A stretch of 64,000 nucleotides of DNA from Fragilariopsis cylindrus CCMP1102 (taxonomy: Eukaryota > Bacillariophyta > Bacillariophyceae > Bacillariales > Bacillariaceae), in assembly GCA_900095095.1 (NCBI GenBank), contig FMBT01000296.1:620001-684000 (forward strand), given 5' to 3'. Made by a program: the position numbers and the translations under genes. Below the pieces are notes generated by a model. The model worked only from the letters and a program-made list of their open reading frames with translations. It was not told the DNA's origin and did no database searches. Position 1 is the stretch's first letter; every line of letters begins with the position of its first letter. Of the stretch, positions 1-10,850 are shown piece after piece.

Positions 1-146
1 TCTCACAACAGCATAATATGGGAGACGTGTAATAAACGATGGTACTTTCGTACAAATACGTTTTTAAAGATGTTTTGAAAATCTTTACACGTCTGAAAAA
101 TAGAAATCGTCGATTTGTGCTACCGGTAGATGGTACTGAATCGTTA

Positions 147-264
147 GTAGCGCTGTTTGGTACCTAATTGTATCGCTTGCTGTAGCAACTAGTACTTAAT
201 GTACACTAATTTATGTACTAATCGCTACAGCAAGCGATACAATTTAGGTACCAAACAGCGCTAC
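147..264. repeat. Long inverted repeat (hairpin of about 118 bp)
   Basis: The arm at 147-186 and the arm at 224-264 are reverse complements except for one extra A in the right arm. The 37-bp loop extends the pairing imperfectly around GTAC words. The hairpin lies about 190 bp upstream of the gene starting at 454. It could be a foldback (MITE-like) element or, if transcribed, a small-RNA precursor. The repeat is seen directly; any function is inference. Confidence 0.9.
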
Positions 265-453
265 CAATACTTTGCGTAGCGCTGCTTACTGTACGCTTTT
301 CACAACTCACATATAAACATTCGATTCTTCGATTCATTCTACAGTTCTTTCTATTCCTGGGCTATTATTAATTATTCGATTACTACTACTACTACTACTA
401 CTACTATTACTATCACTAATACAACTATCTATCCTATGTTACGACGATAACAT

Positions 454-1251
454 ATGACTCCTACGAAATTATTAATGAGGACTACTAGTACGACGACGAT
501 TAATATAATTCTGTTGATGAGGATGATGATCGTTATTATTATTATTACGATGGCAGCAGCAATATCAACAGTAGCTGCTACTACTGCTACTACTGCTACT
601 ACTGAGCAGACGACGAATACAAATACAAATATGAATGATAATAATCAGAATAATAATCCATGTTATAAGGAAGAAGTACAATCATTCGAATGTCGTGCGG
701 AATTAATTGCACAAACAAAAATGACTATTGAACAACTTACAACACCTGATAATGGCGGTGTTGTGCCACCACTTCCTACTACTATAGGGTTTGAAGGATT
801 GACAGGTGGTGCATTAAACAAACGTTGTTTACAATTAACTACCGAATATACAAAATGTATTATGATGATGAATGACAACGATAAACCACTTAAGTTTCAT
901 AAGCCTACTCAAAACATTCAACAGCAGTCATCGTTGTCATCGTCGTCATCCAGTGGATCTACTACTACTACTTCTAGTACTGCAAAAAGCGGTGTTAGTA
1001 GCAGTGGCGGTAGCATTAGTAGTAGTTCGAGTAATAAAAATAACGACACCATGCATAATGATTATATTGGTAAATTATTATTACTTGATCCAACCAAAAT
1101 TATATTGCTACTATTATTTTTACTATTATTTGGTCGTTGGTTGTTTGCATCATTATGGATGATGGGTTGGATCGAATCATTTGGAAATAATAAAAGTAAA
1201 CAGAAACAACAACAGAACAATGATGATAATAGTAATAAAAAGAACAAATAG
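454..1251 (+). CDS. Secretory/membrane protein with twin CX9C cysteines
   Basis: A 265-residue product of no recognised family. An N-terminal hydrophobic stretch (about residues 15-42) looks like a signal peptide or anchor. An Asn/Thr-rich spacer follows, then a small charged domain with C70-x9-C80 and C125-x9-C135, then a Ser/Thr/Gly-rich linker. A strong membrane helix spans about 218-242, and the short tail is basic and Gln/Asn-rich. The paired CX9C spacing resembles CHCH (coiled-coil-helix) proteins of the mitochondrial intermembrane space, but the 44-residue gap between pairs is longer than usual and flanking membrane segments are not typical. The first ATG was chosen because it directly precedes the hydrophobic segment. 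No intron is evident. Function unknown. Confidence 0.65.
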   Translation: MTPTKLLMRTTSTTTINIILLMRMMIVIIIITMAAAISTVAATTATTATTEQTTNTNTNMNDNNQNNNPCYKEEVQSFECRAELIAQTKMTIEQLTTPDNGGVVPPLPTTIGFEGLTGGALNKRCLQLTTEYTKCIMMMNDNDKPLKFHKPTQNIQQQSSLSSSSSSGSTTTTSSTAKSGVSSSGGSISSSSSNKNNDTMHNDYIGKLLLLDPTKIILLLLFLLLFGRWLFASLWMMGWIESFGNNKSKQKQQQNNDDNSNKKNK

Positions 1252-3263
1252 TGTCAGCAAGAACAGAAAACAGATACAACAACAACAAAAAAGGACGGCA
1301 TGGCACGGCACGACATATGGCGACGAAGAAGAAGAAGAGCAACGATGTTGAAGGAAGAAGAAGAAGAGTACGACGATGACGGTGACGACAATAACGAGCA
1401 ACTGCGAAGTCGGTCGGCAAGCAACAACGGCAACAAACAAACAATATTCAGTAACAACATTGACGAACTAAATAACATAGTAGTACTGTACTGTATAGTA
1501 ATAGTAATGATGATTTTATTTTTCATCAACAGTAAGTATTCTACCCAGATCGGATCCCTGCTCACTCATCTCACTTCCAAAGTGGTGATACTAGCGGTTT
1601 GTCAGGTGCTGGTATGGTGTTCCTATATATATATTAGTTCTAGTTTCTGTTTGAAGCGGCATAAAGAGTACGGACCCCGCTATGATTCCAATTGGTGCTA
1701 GAGCTGAGTTATTGATCGAGTGAGTTGAGTCGCTCAGTATATCATGCCCAATTTATGTCGAGTACAGTACTGCGCCCCACAGTTTCATCCCAAATCTTGA
1801 TCTGAGCAATGTCATGTCACTATCCTATCTCTCAGTGCAGACAGGCAGTGTGCATAGACTGAAAATAGGCTGCCTATGCCTACACATAGTTTCAATTTTT
1901 AACTAGGATTTACCTATGAATTTTCTATGATTTTTTTGTTTTAAAATTGGATTGACGGTGACTCACTTCTACACTGTACCGGTTTAATAATTTACACTCG
2001 TAGCGTGAAGATCAACCTATTCGTAGTAGAAGAAGTGCAGGCTTTGTCTCTGTAGTGGCTGTAAAGTCCAATTTCCCTAATACTGTATGATCTGTTGTAC
2101 GGTGGGGTTGGGGGGGGGGGGGGGGGGGGGGGGGGTCAAATCCACTAATTGTTTTATACCCAATCCAATAATTTCAATAGTAGAATTTAAAAGAAACACC
2201 TCCTTTTCCTCCTTCCCCCTATTCACTTCCTTCCTCCTGTACTCATCTTTCGCAACCCTACCGACAACGACGCACAACCAACTCGAACTACTGTACAGAC
2301 CTCGCTATTAGTATTCACACTTTTTACCACTTTTATTATATCACCTGTCACATAAATTACACGTACAATCATCATCGCCTTACGGCTTCCATGTCTAACT
2401 GCGTTAAGTTGTAACAGGTGATCGACGCACAGATTGTAGACAGATCGTACGCATCGTCTCACGCTCCTGTGTAATACTTGTTGTTGGGTGTTGCGCGAAA
2501 ATGAAAGTTTTCTTGGTAACTTACTTAAAGGGGAAACATGTTGGTTTGGTATATGCGCGAAATCGTGGATTTGGTCGAAAATAGTGCTGGATTAAGGCAC
2601 CATCCTGTTGTTCTGTGAGCTTTATTCTCTAGTTAGTGGAAGCGCACCAGTATAGTTAAGACATCTCGACTCGAGACAGGCGCAACAATAATGAGAGAAC
2701 AATTACACAAGTAGTGGGGGTGTCATTCTTCTGTAAATACCATACAGTACCTAGTACAGCCTTATTCTTCTGTTAAATGTTCGCATTAATCGTTTCCTCG
2801 TGTGTACTGTATGTCGCGTCGTCGTATAAAGAAAATATAACAATCTATAATCATATTGCATGCTTAATTCTACGAAAGAGAAATGAGATCTCTTACTTAG
2901 ATCTCTTTACTTACGTGAAACCGTATTGTGTTGTGGTAAGAAAAATAACTCCTTGGATTCGACGGAAGGTGAGGGAAGGTTGATCTCAAGGGGGGCATAG
3001 GTAAATGGGAATGAAAGAACAAAAGGAACATATGCGATTTAGTTTCACGTGATGAGATTTTATCGTCAGGAACAAGGTGATGGTACCGTGAAGTGGCGGT
3101 TTGTTACAGTGAAATTATAATCTGTTGTACGGTAGAAGGTGAAATAATTATCTTATTGTTTAATCATTTTTTCCGTAAAAATCACGACACCAATCAGCCA
3201 CTGCTTCAGTGTTGAAAGCTTCGAATCAATCAACTGATAGAATCGAATCAATCATATATTATA
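1252..3263. other. Intergenic region with a G26 homopolymer
   Basis: No convincing gene. Short open frames here are low complexity (Asp/Glu, Arg or Phe/Val runs) without domains. A run of 26 G lies at 2110-2135. A GA-rich stretch at 1325-1380 may be transcribed trailer of the upstream gene. Confidence 0.6.
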
Positions 3264-5524
3264 ATGATGATGGATGCAGCATCGACTAAAAATAACAGTG
3301 AGGATGAGGATGAGGATAATGATAATGATGAGACCGAGGATTCGTTTCAAAAAATCAATACTATGTATGTCAATAAAATCGAGAAGGTTGCCAGTAAATA
3401 TATGAATAATCCGAATACGATCATTACAAGTAATGATACGAATGATGTCGAAAAAATATTAGCAAATGAATTTAGTAATTGTACTATCAAGGACCGTACT
3501 GAAATACAAGAAGAGATTCATGGTGTACATTGTATGGCACCAGATGAAACACCAGAGTTGTTGACAGAAAGTTTGAAACAACTGTCAATGGAACTGGATA
3601 ATGACGATCGGATACCGGTATTTGAAAAACATGCCTACATATTGAGTCGACAACTTGAACAGGAACATGGTAAACAGAAACAGTACACCTGCTGTTACGT
3701 GAACAGCAATGAATTCCATCTAATGTACTTACGATGTGAATTATTTGATGTGAGGAAGGCAGCAAAACGTTTGGTACAAGCATTAGATTTTCTACTTGAA
3801 TATTTTGGCCAGTATGCATTGGAAAGGAAAATTAAATTATCTGACTTTACAAAAAAGGAATTAAATAGAATGAAAAAAGGATACATGCAATTGCTACCTT
3901 CACGAGATCGAGGAGGACGACGAATTTCGATTACATTCCCTGGGAATAATCATGATATTGCAGCATTAGATACACAAGTAAGTTGATATAGTGATTTACG
4001 AATGATGAAATGATGATGATAATAATTAATGTGTCAGTGTCTTTCTCCATATCAATGTTACTCCAAGTAGTATTCTCACACTCTACTTTTCATCATCACA
4101 TTTTGGCCAGAAAAAAATCGGTTTCTATCTGACATTAGTGTGTGCAACTGATATCGAAAATCAAAGAAAGGGGATTGTATCTGTGATTTGGATCGAACAG
4201 ATTTTATCTAAAAATCCCGTTGGTTTCCATGTAAAGAATAGATTGAAAATTCATCTTTTCCCCGTACGGTTCGTTAGTATCCATTTTTGTTCCAGGGATA
4301 TCCTTGCAAGACGACTAGCGAAAGCTGTTCTCGTGGCACGCTTAAACGCAGACCTTCGGGTACGGTTTATATATCATTTTGGTGAATCTGTGGAAAATCG
4401 TTATGAGATGAAAGGCTATGGTATGCCAACAGAAAGTTTGCCTATCACGTGGACAGGAACAATCAAAACAGAGAATGTGAAACGATTTATTAATCTTAGA
4501 TCTAATGTTGAAGAAAACTATCCAAACAATAAAGAATCGAACACCACTACCAACAACAGATTGTCAATCATTGAGTGTCCATACTTGAATGATATATTAT
4601 TTAAGAAGGGGAATCATACACTCCAACAATCTGGAAATATTCAATTTCAGAGTATTGTTTGGTCAATTTACAAACAACATTTACAACAGAATATGGTATG
4701 TGTAATATTTGTATATATGTTTTGAAGACTTAATTATTATGTATGTATGTATGACAAACTAACTATCCTTCCTTTATTTTCTCCTCGTTATCACTGATTA
4801 ATGATATGAATGTAATGTAATATGGGTTATTGATATGGATGTAATACAAATGACGACGTGATACGTGATGCGATATGTATATACGAACGATGGTGTAATA
4901 TGGAATACAAATGGATAGATGAATCAAGATAAAAAGATAAGCAAAAATCTACAATCGCCATTGCCACCAGTAATATCAGCTATTACTACAAAGATGTTAG
5001 TACCTGATATACTGAATAAGATAAAACAAGACAATTTACGTGTACTTGTTTGGGAAAAAGAACATGGGTGGTGGAATTGTTTTAATGAAGAAAGTGATTA
5101 CAGAAAACATGTCCATTTTGGTGCATTACACATACTCAGGAAGGAACCATCATCCAATAATAGGTTGGATTCTGCATCGTTGATAACCGTACCAACCTCC
5201 ATATCAGCATCAGTGTCAGCATCAGTGTCAGCATCAGTGCCAGCATCAGTGCCAGCATCAGTGCCAGCATCAGTATCGGCATCAGTATCGGCATCAGTAT
5301 CGGCATCAGAAACAAAAACAAAAACGAATCGGAAACAAAAACAACAAGTAAATCAAAGCGAGACTTCAATTTTTAGTAAGAAACGAAAGACATCTATTAC
5401 TAGTGATAGCGACGATGAGGACAGAATGACGTCATGTGGTCAATGCTTTGGAAAATCTTTTGTCCCATATGATGTTGATGCTAATAATGATACTCTGTAT
5501 GAATCGGACCTATACTTAAAATAA
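3264..5524 (+). CDS. Three-exon diatom protein with DUF6824-like region
   Basis: Exons 3264-3977, 4111-4695 and 4919-5524 join in phase 0 across introns 3978-4110 (GTAAGT..CAG) and 4696-4918 (GTATGT..TAG), giving 634 residues. The acidic N-terminus is followed by a conserved stretch ending LPSRDRGGRRI, then LVCATDIENQRKGIVSVIW, which matches the layout of a large diatom family as I know it. Near the end of exon 2, ECPYLNDILFKKG followed by SGNIQF is a diverged form of the NDVLxGRG...HPGNxxF signature of DUF6824. Exon 3 supplies the expected basic/Trp segment (EKEHGWWNC). A Ser/Ala/Val/Pro octad repeat is encoded by a 12-bp tandem repeat at about 5200-5310. Function unknown, probably a nuclear regulator by family analogy. 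A decayed copy of the 3' end lies at 6808-6990. Confidence 0.75.
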
Positions 5525-5589
5525 GATAAAACGCTACTCTAGATTAACAAAAAACTAGAAAGTAAAAAGAATATTCAATTGTATTGCTA

Positions 5590-5800
5590 AAGATCAATAG
5601 ATATAGAGTTGGAATAGCTTTCTTTTTGTACTGGTGTTACAGTAGTACTGGGGGGTTTTGTTTGGTGGTCGTGCTCTTGCTCTTGCTCGCTTTCCGTTGC
5701 CGTTGCCGTTTCCGTTGCCGTTGATGTTGATGTTGCTGTTCCACGTCAGCTGCTAGGATGACAATATGTGCAGCTTCACAGCAAAACAAGAAGAAAAGAA
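5590..5800 (-). pseudogene. Decayed 3' end of the gene at 7087-7656
   Basis: On the minus strand one frame reads ILAADVEQ followed by a Gln/Arg/Lys-rich tract and a TPV-like tail. The intact gene at 7087-7656 has AIAADVEL, a Gln/Arg tract and NTPI at the same places. Nucleotide identity is clear around GTTCCACGTCAGC (about 5739 and 7201). The N-terminal part of the gene is absent. This is one half of the duplicated block described under findings. Confidence 0.65.
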
Positions 5801-6800
5801 ACAGCTGGGATTAACACAGAAAAAAAAGAGAAGGAGACCAAAGATAATAGTAAGTTAGTTTATTTGTAAGGAGATCAGCCAGTACACAAAATTCGAATGA
5901 ATCCTTTTATTAAAATTATACTACGGTATCCCCAAGTCGGTGGTGTGTGTGCAACAATAATGAAGCGATTTGATTCAGTACTTTAAGTCCATAATATATA
6001 CATTACAGGGAGAGATTGAGTTTAGATCGATCCAATTCCATCGGATACGGTATTAAATGAGCATAAAAATGGCCTAGGATATCCAAGGCAAAAGAAATGG
6101 GGAGGGGGGGGGAGCAAACACGACTAAGTAACAGTTTGACTCACGACTGATGCCATTGCGTGGTCTAATTTGAAAATGGGGGAAATGAATAATATGATTG
6201 GGGTATGATGCATTTTTTTTCAGGTCATAGTTCTTTTCCAATGTTTGTCTTCGTCGTAAAGTTAGTGGTAGTCGCGTCGTCGTATCGCACGAAACTATCA
6301 ATCAAAAACGGTAATTTCATTATCAAAAGAGCCTAGAGTATTTAGGTATCTTAGATTCGAGGAGAAGGGCAATATAAGTATTTATAGCATATGGCAAGTC
6401 GCGTGTCGCGTTGATGTATACAACATCAACGCGACGTCGTCGGTAGTTAGAAATTGATATGATGATATAATATTATAATATTGTGTAGTCATGAAAATAT
6501 CAAATCAAAAACCGTATCCTTTTAATTAGTAACCGCAGTACCTAAGTAAAAAGAAAAAGTGTTCTCCTACTAGGGGCAACTATAATAGTAACTGAAAGGA
6601 GAATTTTGTTGCGGTATCTTCGCAGCAACTACAAAAAAGGAATGTAATCAATGTAGGTTGCATGCTGCAAATTTAAATGACAGAAGAGACACGGAAATAA
6701 GGGAGATATCGTAATAAAGGCGGTACGAAGGAATCGTCTTCGTTGTCGTCGTAAATGGTAATGTCAGCGGTAATAGTAGCTGAGACTCAAGCTTCAGAAA
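5801..6800. other. Spacer between duplicated blocks
   Basis: About 1 kb without a supported gene. It holds a perfect 13-bp-stem hairpin at 6405-6435, an adjoining AT palindrome near 6470, and a short G run near 6103-6112. A 75-codon minus-strand open frame (6074-6301) has no recognisable domain and was not called. Confidence 0.55.
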
Positions 6801-6807
6801 GAGGAAT

Positions 6808-6990
6808 GAATCGGAAACAAAAACAATGATAGTAAACCGAAGCGATACTTCAATCTTTAGATTCACAAAAAAAAGAAACAACGATAGCGACGACTGCATG
6901 TGCCAATGCTTTGGTATGCCATTTGTCCCAAATAATGTAGTAGATAATAATAATGATGCTGTATGAAACACAAATATGGAACCTAATTGA
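6808..6990 (+). pseudogene. Decayed 3' end of the DUF6824-type gene
   Basis: This segment aligns with 5326-5515, the last coding part of the gene at 3264-5524. Shared landmarks in order are GAATCGGAAACAAAAACAA, ACTTCAAT, GATAGCGACGA, CAATGCTTTGG, TTTGTCCCA, AATAATGAT and CTGTATGAA. Stops and indels interrupt it. The homology continues into the trailer (ATTGTATTGC at 7033 and 5581). It is convergent to the intact minus-strand gene at 7087-7656. Confidence 0.75.
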
Positions 6991-7086
6991 ATAGCTAGAC
7001 TATAGTATGTAGGATAAGAAAGAGACCATTCTATTGTATTGCAAAAAATAGACACAAACATTTATTATATTATATTTATTCTATAT

Positions 7087-7656
7087 TTATAAGTTGAATA
7101 GTTGTTTGCTTAATGCAATGGGTGTATTACTGATGGTCTTCGTGTCATGTTCTTGCTGTTGCTGTCGTCGATGTGGTAGTAAACTATAACGTTTGATCAG
7201 TTCCACGTCAGCGGCTATAGCAACTTCTTGTGGATCCAATAACATATTTGCGACTTCATTATTGTCATCGTTATTATCATTATCATTATCATTATTATTG
7301 CAACAACGATCACAATTTTGAGCAGCAGCAGCAGTAGCAGCAGCAATAGTAGAAGAATTGAGACCTGATGTAGTTGACTCTTTGTCATAATCGTCTACGT
7401 CATCAGCATCGTTAGTACCATTAAGGATTGCATCTGCTTCACATTCAGCTTCTTGATAAATCAAATCACGAATTGATATTAGGTTAGTAGTAGTATGACC
7501 ACATATGTTGCCTTCTTCTTCTACTAGTAATTCATCGTCTTCATAATCACATTGATGGTTGAGTTGTCGAACATATTCGGCCACAAATTCAAATGGTGGA
7601 GGTCGATTATCGTAATCGTCGTCGTCCTTCTTATTACACTTCTCATTGTTATTCAT
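7087..7656 (-). CDS. Acidic low-complexity protein, unknown
   Basis: A 189-residue product. The N-terminal half is acidic with a plausible structured core (PFEFVAEYVRQLNHQC, then DLIYQEAECEADAIL). The middle has Ala and Asn/Asp runs with a CDRCC cluster. The C-terminus has a Gln/Arg segment ending SKQLFNL. No known domain was recognised. It is a real gene because its C-terminal part has a diverged paralogous copy at 5590-5800 with the reading frame partly kept. An AG-rich tract (TTC runs on the plus strand, 7661-7695) lies directly upstream. Confidence 0.55.
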   Translation of the reverse strand: MNNNEKCNKKDDDDYDNRPPPFEFVAEYVRQLNHQCDYEDDELLVEEEGNICGHTTTNLISIRDLIYQEAECEADAILNGTNDADDVDDYDKESTTSGLNSSTIAAATAAAAQNCDRCCNNNDNDNDNNDDNNEVANMLLDPQEVAIAADVELIKRYSLLPHRRQQQQEHDTKTISNTPIALSKQLFNL

Positions 7657-8826
7657 TTTTCTTTCGTCGTCTTCTTCTTCTTCTTTTTCTTCTCTTGTAT
7701 CTATGATATTCTACCGGTATGGGATACAGTGATAGGTTGTGTTTGATGATGGGGCGGATGTACGATTGCTGCGACTTTTAATTATGATGATAATGTATTT
7801 TATGCTGAATAATGCGAAGTTACGTAGGGTCGATATGGGGATGTTACTTTTTATCATTCCAAAAAACAATTTTATCAGTCATAATCATAAATATACCATA
7901 CAGTACTCTACAGATGAAAGAATATTACGTTCTTTCCTTTGTGATGGTGGTGGCGGTACGCTGTCATTTATACACCTACCAGTTAGAATATATTAGCAGT
8001 ACAGTTGCTACTTTTTTCCTCGTAGTAATGAATAGCGCGCCATTATATCTTATGACATAACAATATGCTTCATAATATATATGACATATATATATTACTT
8101 TTTTCAATTCAAACAACCATACATCTTTTACGGTACAACTTCATGAAGTCATTACGTAACATTTCTGTATGAAGTATTGAATGAGGTACTAGTAGTGCGA
8201 GTATGTGGTTTTGCCATAAAGAACGTTACTAAACAAGTCGTCGTTTTGATACGTTCGTTGTCGCAAGTGAAGAATTCTACTTCCATCGCGAAATAGTATC
8301 AGAAATAAGGTAGGTATATTAAATAGTAAAAACAAAACACACTTAACGATTTTCTTGTTTCAGGATTCCTTCATCATCCCTACTGTGCGCGAGGATTTTA
8401 TTACCACTGCCCTATTACACATAAAATTCAAATCACAAGCACATAAAATATTCGTTCTCCTTGTTCTCTTATTTTTTGAAAGCTTGGGGAGTTTCAATGA
8501 AATCATAAAGAAAGGCATATATCATTAATTAAGACAAAACAAAATCAACATTGTTCCAACCATCGAACCATAGGCAAATAAATCATCACACATCACCTCT
8601 CATAATTTTTAATGTACACAAGCACATAAATAAGGAGCGGGGTCTTATTCACACACCTGTTATTTTTCTACCTTTTACCCCGCTGCCACCTGCACTACTT
8701 CGATAGTTTGCATCAATAATAGCATCGACCGCATCAATCGCTCGTTATCAACTAGTTATTATTGCCCGCCAGCATTAATCTCACACACCAGATATTTATA
8801 AGACCTAATCATACCAACCAACCAAG
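7657..8826. other. Intergenic, nothing convincing
   Basis: Divergent spacer between the minus-strand gene at 7656 and the plus-strand receptor-like gene at 8827. Short open frames (7739-8060) overlap each other and lack domains. One TACCGGTA palindrome lies at 7712. Confidence 0.5.
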
Positions 8827-10379
8827 ATGGCGACGATTAAATACATTCTATTCATCGTCCCTAAATTTACATCCTTGCTATCTATTCTTGGTTCGACGAT
8901 GATAATCTCGCAAGTTTTACAGAGTAAGGAGAATCGAGGCCATACACAACAACGATTAGTCTGTGTAATGAGTATAATTGATTTGACTGTGTCGACGGCG
9001 TGGTTTCTGACACCGCTTTTCGTACCAAAAGAATTCGAACAGTTCCTTTGGGGTATTGGCACTACATCCACTTGTTCTCTTCAGGTAAGTTTTGTCTTGT
9101 CATATATATATAGCCGCATGCATTCATTGCAGTATACATCATTACTGAGTCTTGGATTGTTTCCTTTTAAACAATGACTATGATCGTAACTAACTCGACT
9201 TATTAATTGACTGTCTAACTAACTAACTAACTAGCTGCTGATTACAGTTCTGTATTGACCAATATATATCAGGGTTTCATAGTCCAGTTTTCCATCAGTG
9301 GATTCTTATACAACGCGAGCCTCTCTCTATATTATCTTCTAGTCATCAAGTATAAATTTCAATGTCGAGATATGGTCATCATCGAAAAGTACATGCACGC
9401 CTTTGCACTCTTGTTCGGAATCGCCACAGCCACCACTGCACTCGTACTCAACCTGTATGAAGATGCGAATTGGGACTGCTGTATATCATCCACAGCGCAA
9501 ACTTTCCAATGGGCCTTCTTCTTTGCACCATTGTGGATTGCCATCATATTTGTCATTACGTGTATGCTCATGATATTCCTACATGTACGGAGTCCGAAGG
9601 AGCCGAGCTAGTGGAAGGGAAGTGCAATTGATAAAGACATGCGCAGTAGCCAAACAGGGCGCACTCTACGTCGGAATATTTTTCATCACTTGGATCTTTT
9701 CCACAAATGCAAGAGTGGTCAACCTATCTGGCGCGGAACTCCCAGAGTGGCTCATAGCGCTTGCAGGATCATTTATCCCCTTTCAAGGATTCTTCAATGC
9801 AATGGTGTACTTTAGGTTGAGATTACAAAATTGCAGCAAGGCTAATCCCGAGAGATCTAGTGTATGGGTTATCAGGAGTATTATGAAGCATGCGCTTTGC
9901 GGTTGTTGTGTTAGTTGCTGTTCCAATACACATGATCACACGTGCCCGGATGGATTAGATATCGAACCGAATCCAAATAGGGCAACAGCCGTTACTGCGG
10001 AAGCTACTGCGGAAGCTGAAGAATCTTTCAACGATTCAGCAAGTATGTAATCAGGGTCTACTGGATTTACAAAGCCTTTATGTTAGGACGAGTACACTTT
10101 TCTTCGGATGAACACTAGATGACAGTAATAATAATATGCCTTTGCCAAAGGAAGCAGGATGATAATGTACGGGTACAATCAGATTATCCTGATGATGTGT
10201 ATAGAAATGAACCGATTGAGATGAAAAGTCAATGGGAACCCTCCCGTGATAGTGCACGACAAAATATTGGCCGCATGAGTTGGGGTGATCAAGTTGATAA
10301 TAATGATTATATCTATCTATCTCATAACATCAATACCATATACGATCCAATGTCATGTACCCGTACTGCAAATTGTTGA
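8827..10379 (+). CDS. Seven-helix receptor-like (GPCR-like) protein, frame break in third loop
   Basis: Exon 1 is 8827-9084 and intron 1 is 9085-9272 (GTAAGT..CAG). Exon 2 starts at 9273 with GFIVQFSISGFLYNASLSLY. Further landmarks are LVIKYKF, a predicted helix FALLFGIATATTALVL, NWDCCIS, and WAFFFAPLWIAIIF. After a change of frame come VAKQGALYVGIFFITWIF and FIPFQGFFNAMVYFRLR. This order (TC..QGF.Q, YNASLSLYYLL, PLWA, QALFYVGAF..TW, P.QGFFN..VY.R) is the diatom receptor family related to slime-mould cAMP-type receptors. The frame changes between about 9590 and 9625, in the loop between helices 5 and 6, so this is a mutated allele or an assembly error. A cytosolic tail follows. A phase-compatible intron 10047-10150 (GTAATC..AAAG) would add a last exon to 10379, which is tentative. 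Ligand and G-protein coupling unknown. Confidence 0.7.
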
Positions 10380-10787
10380 CTGTGTGGGTACAGCACCTTT
10401 ACTGCTGATAAAATTGACGACAAGGAGATTGTTGATGCTCACACCTACTGTATTACTGTACTACTGGGCGTTTTTATTGCAAAGTTTGCAGTTCTCTACA
10501 ATAACATTTATTAGTCATCGATTGCTACAATACAGTGTACAGCTGTATACAATATTGTTCCAGTCGTCATCAAGAGTTGTTTTAATCATGAAGGAATTGA
10601 TATTGTTTGAATACGTCGTACTTCAAGTAACGTTACTGTATAATATCACACTGCACAAAGATTCATGCACGTCGTCAAACCCGAATTTCAAAAGCTACTT
10701 GTAGTACACGTACGATTTTGAGATATTCTATTCTTTATTTAAATCCCACTTAAAATCTACGAATACCGCACGGCGCGTACACGTAAC
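10380..10787. other. Intergenic, trailer/leader only
   Basis: About 400 bp between the receptor-like gene and the hydrolase. A Leu/Ile-rich frame crossing it (from 10285) has no domain and overlaps the receptor tail exon, so it was not called. Confidence 0.5.
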
Positions 10788-10850
10788 GTGATGAAAAGAA
10801 CCTTTAAAAGCATTTCGTTGTCACAAGGTAAAGAAATTAATCGTAACAAA

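Noticed and set aside
1062-1565. Overlapping minus-strand Leu/Phe/Ser-rich frames
   Set aside because: Antisense of a simple-repeat region and of the gene ending at 1251.
1300-1701. 133-codon plus-strand open frame
   Set aside because: Glu/Asp/Arg runs from a GAA microsatellite, no domain, and continuing into non-coding sequence.
5136-5369. Minus-strand frame rich in Leu-Met repeats
   Set aside because: Mirror of the Ser/Ala/Val repeat of the plus-strand gene.
10285-10704. 139-codon plus-strand frame
   Set aside because: Overlaps the probable receptor tail exon and has hydrophobic composition without motifs.
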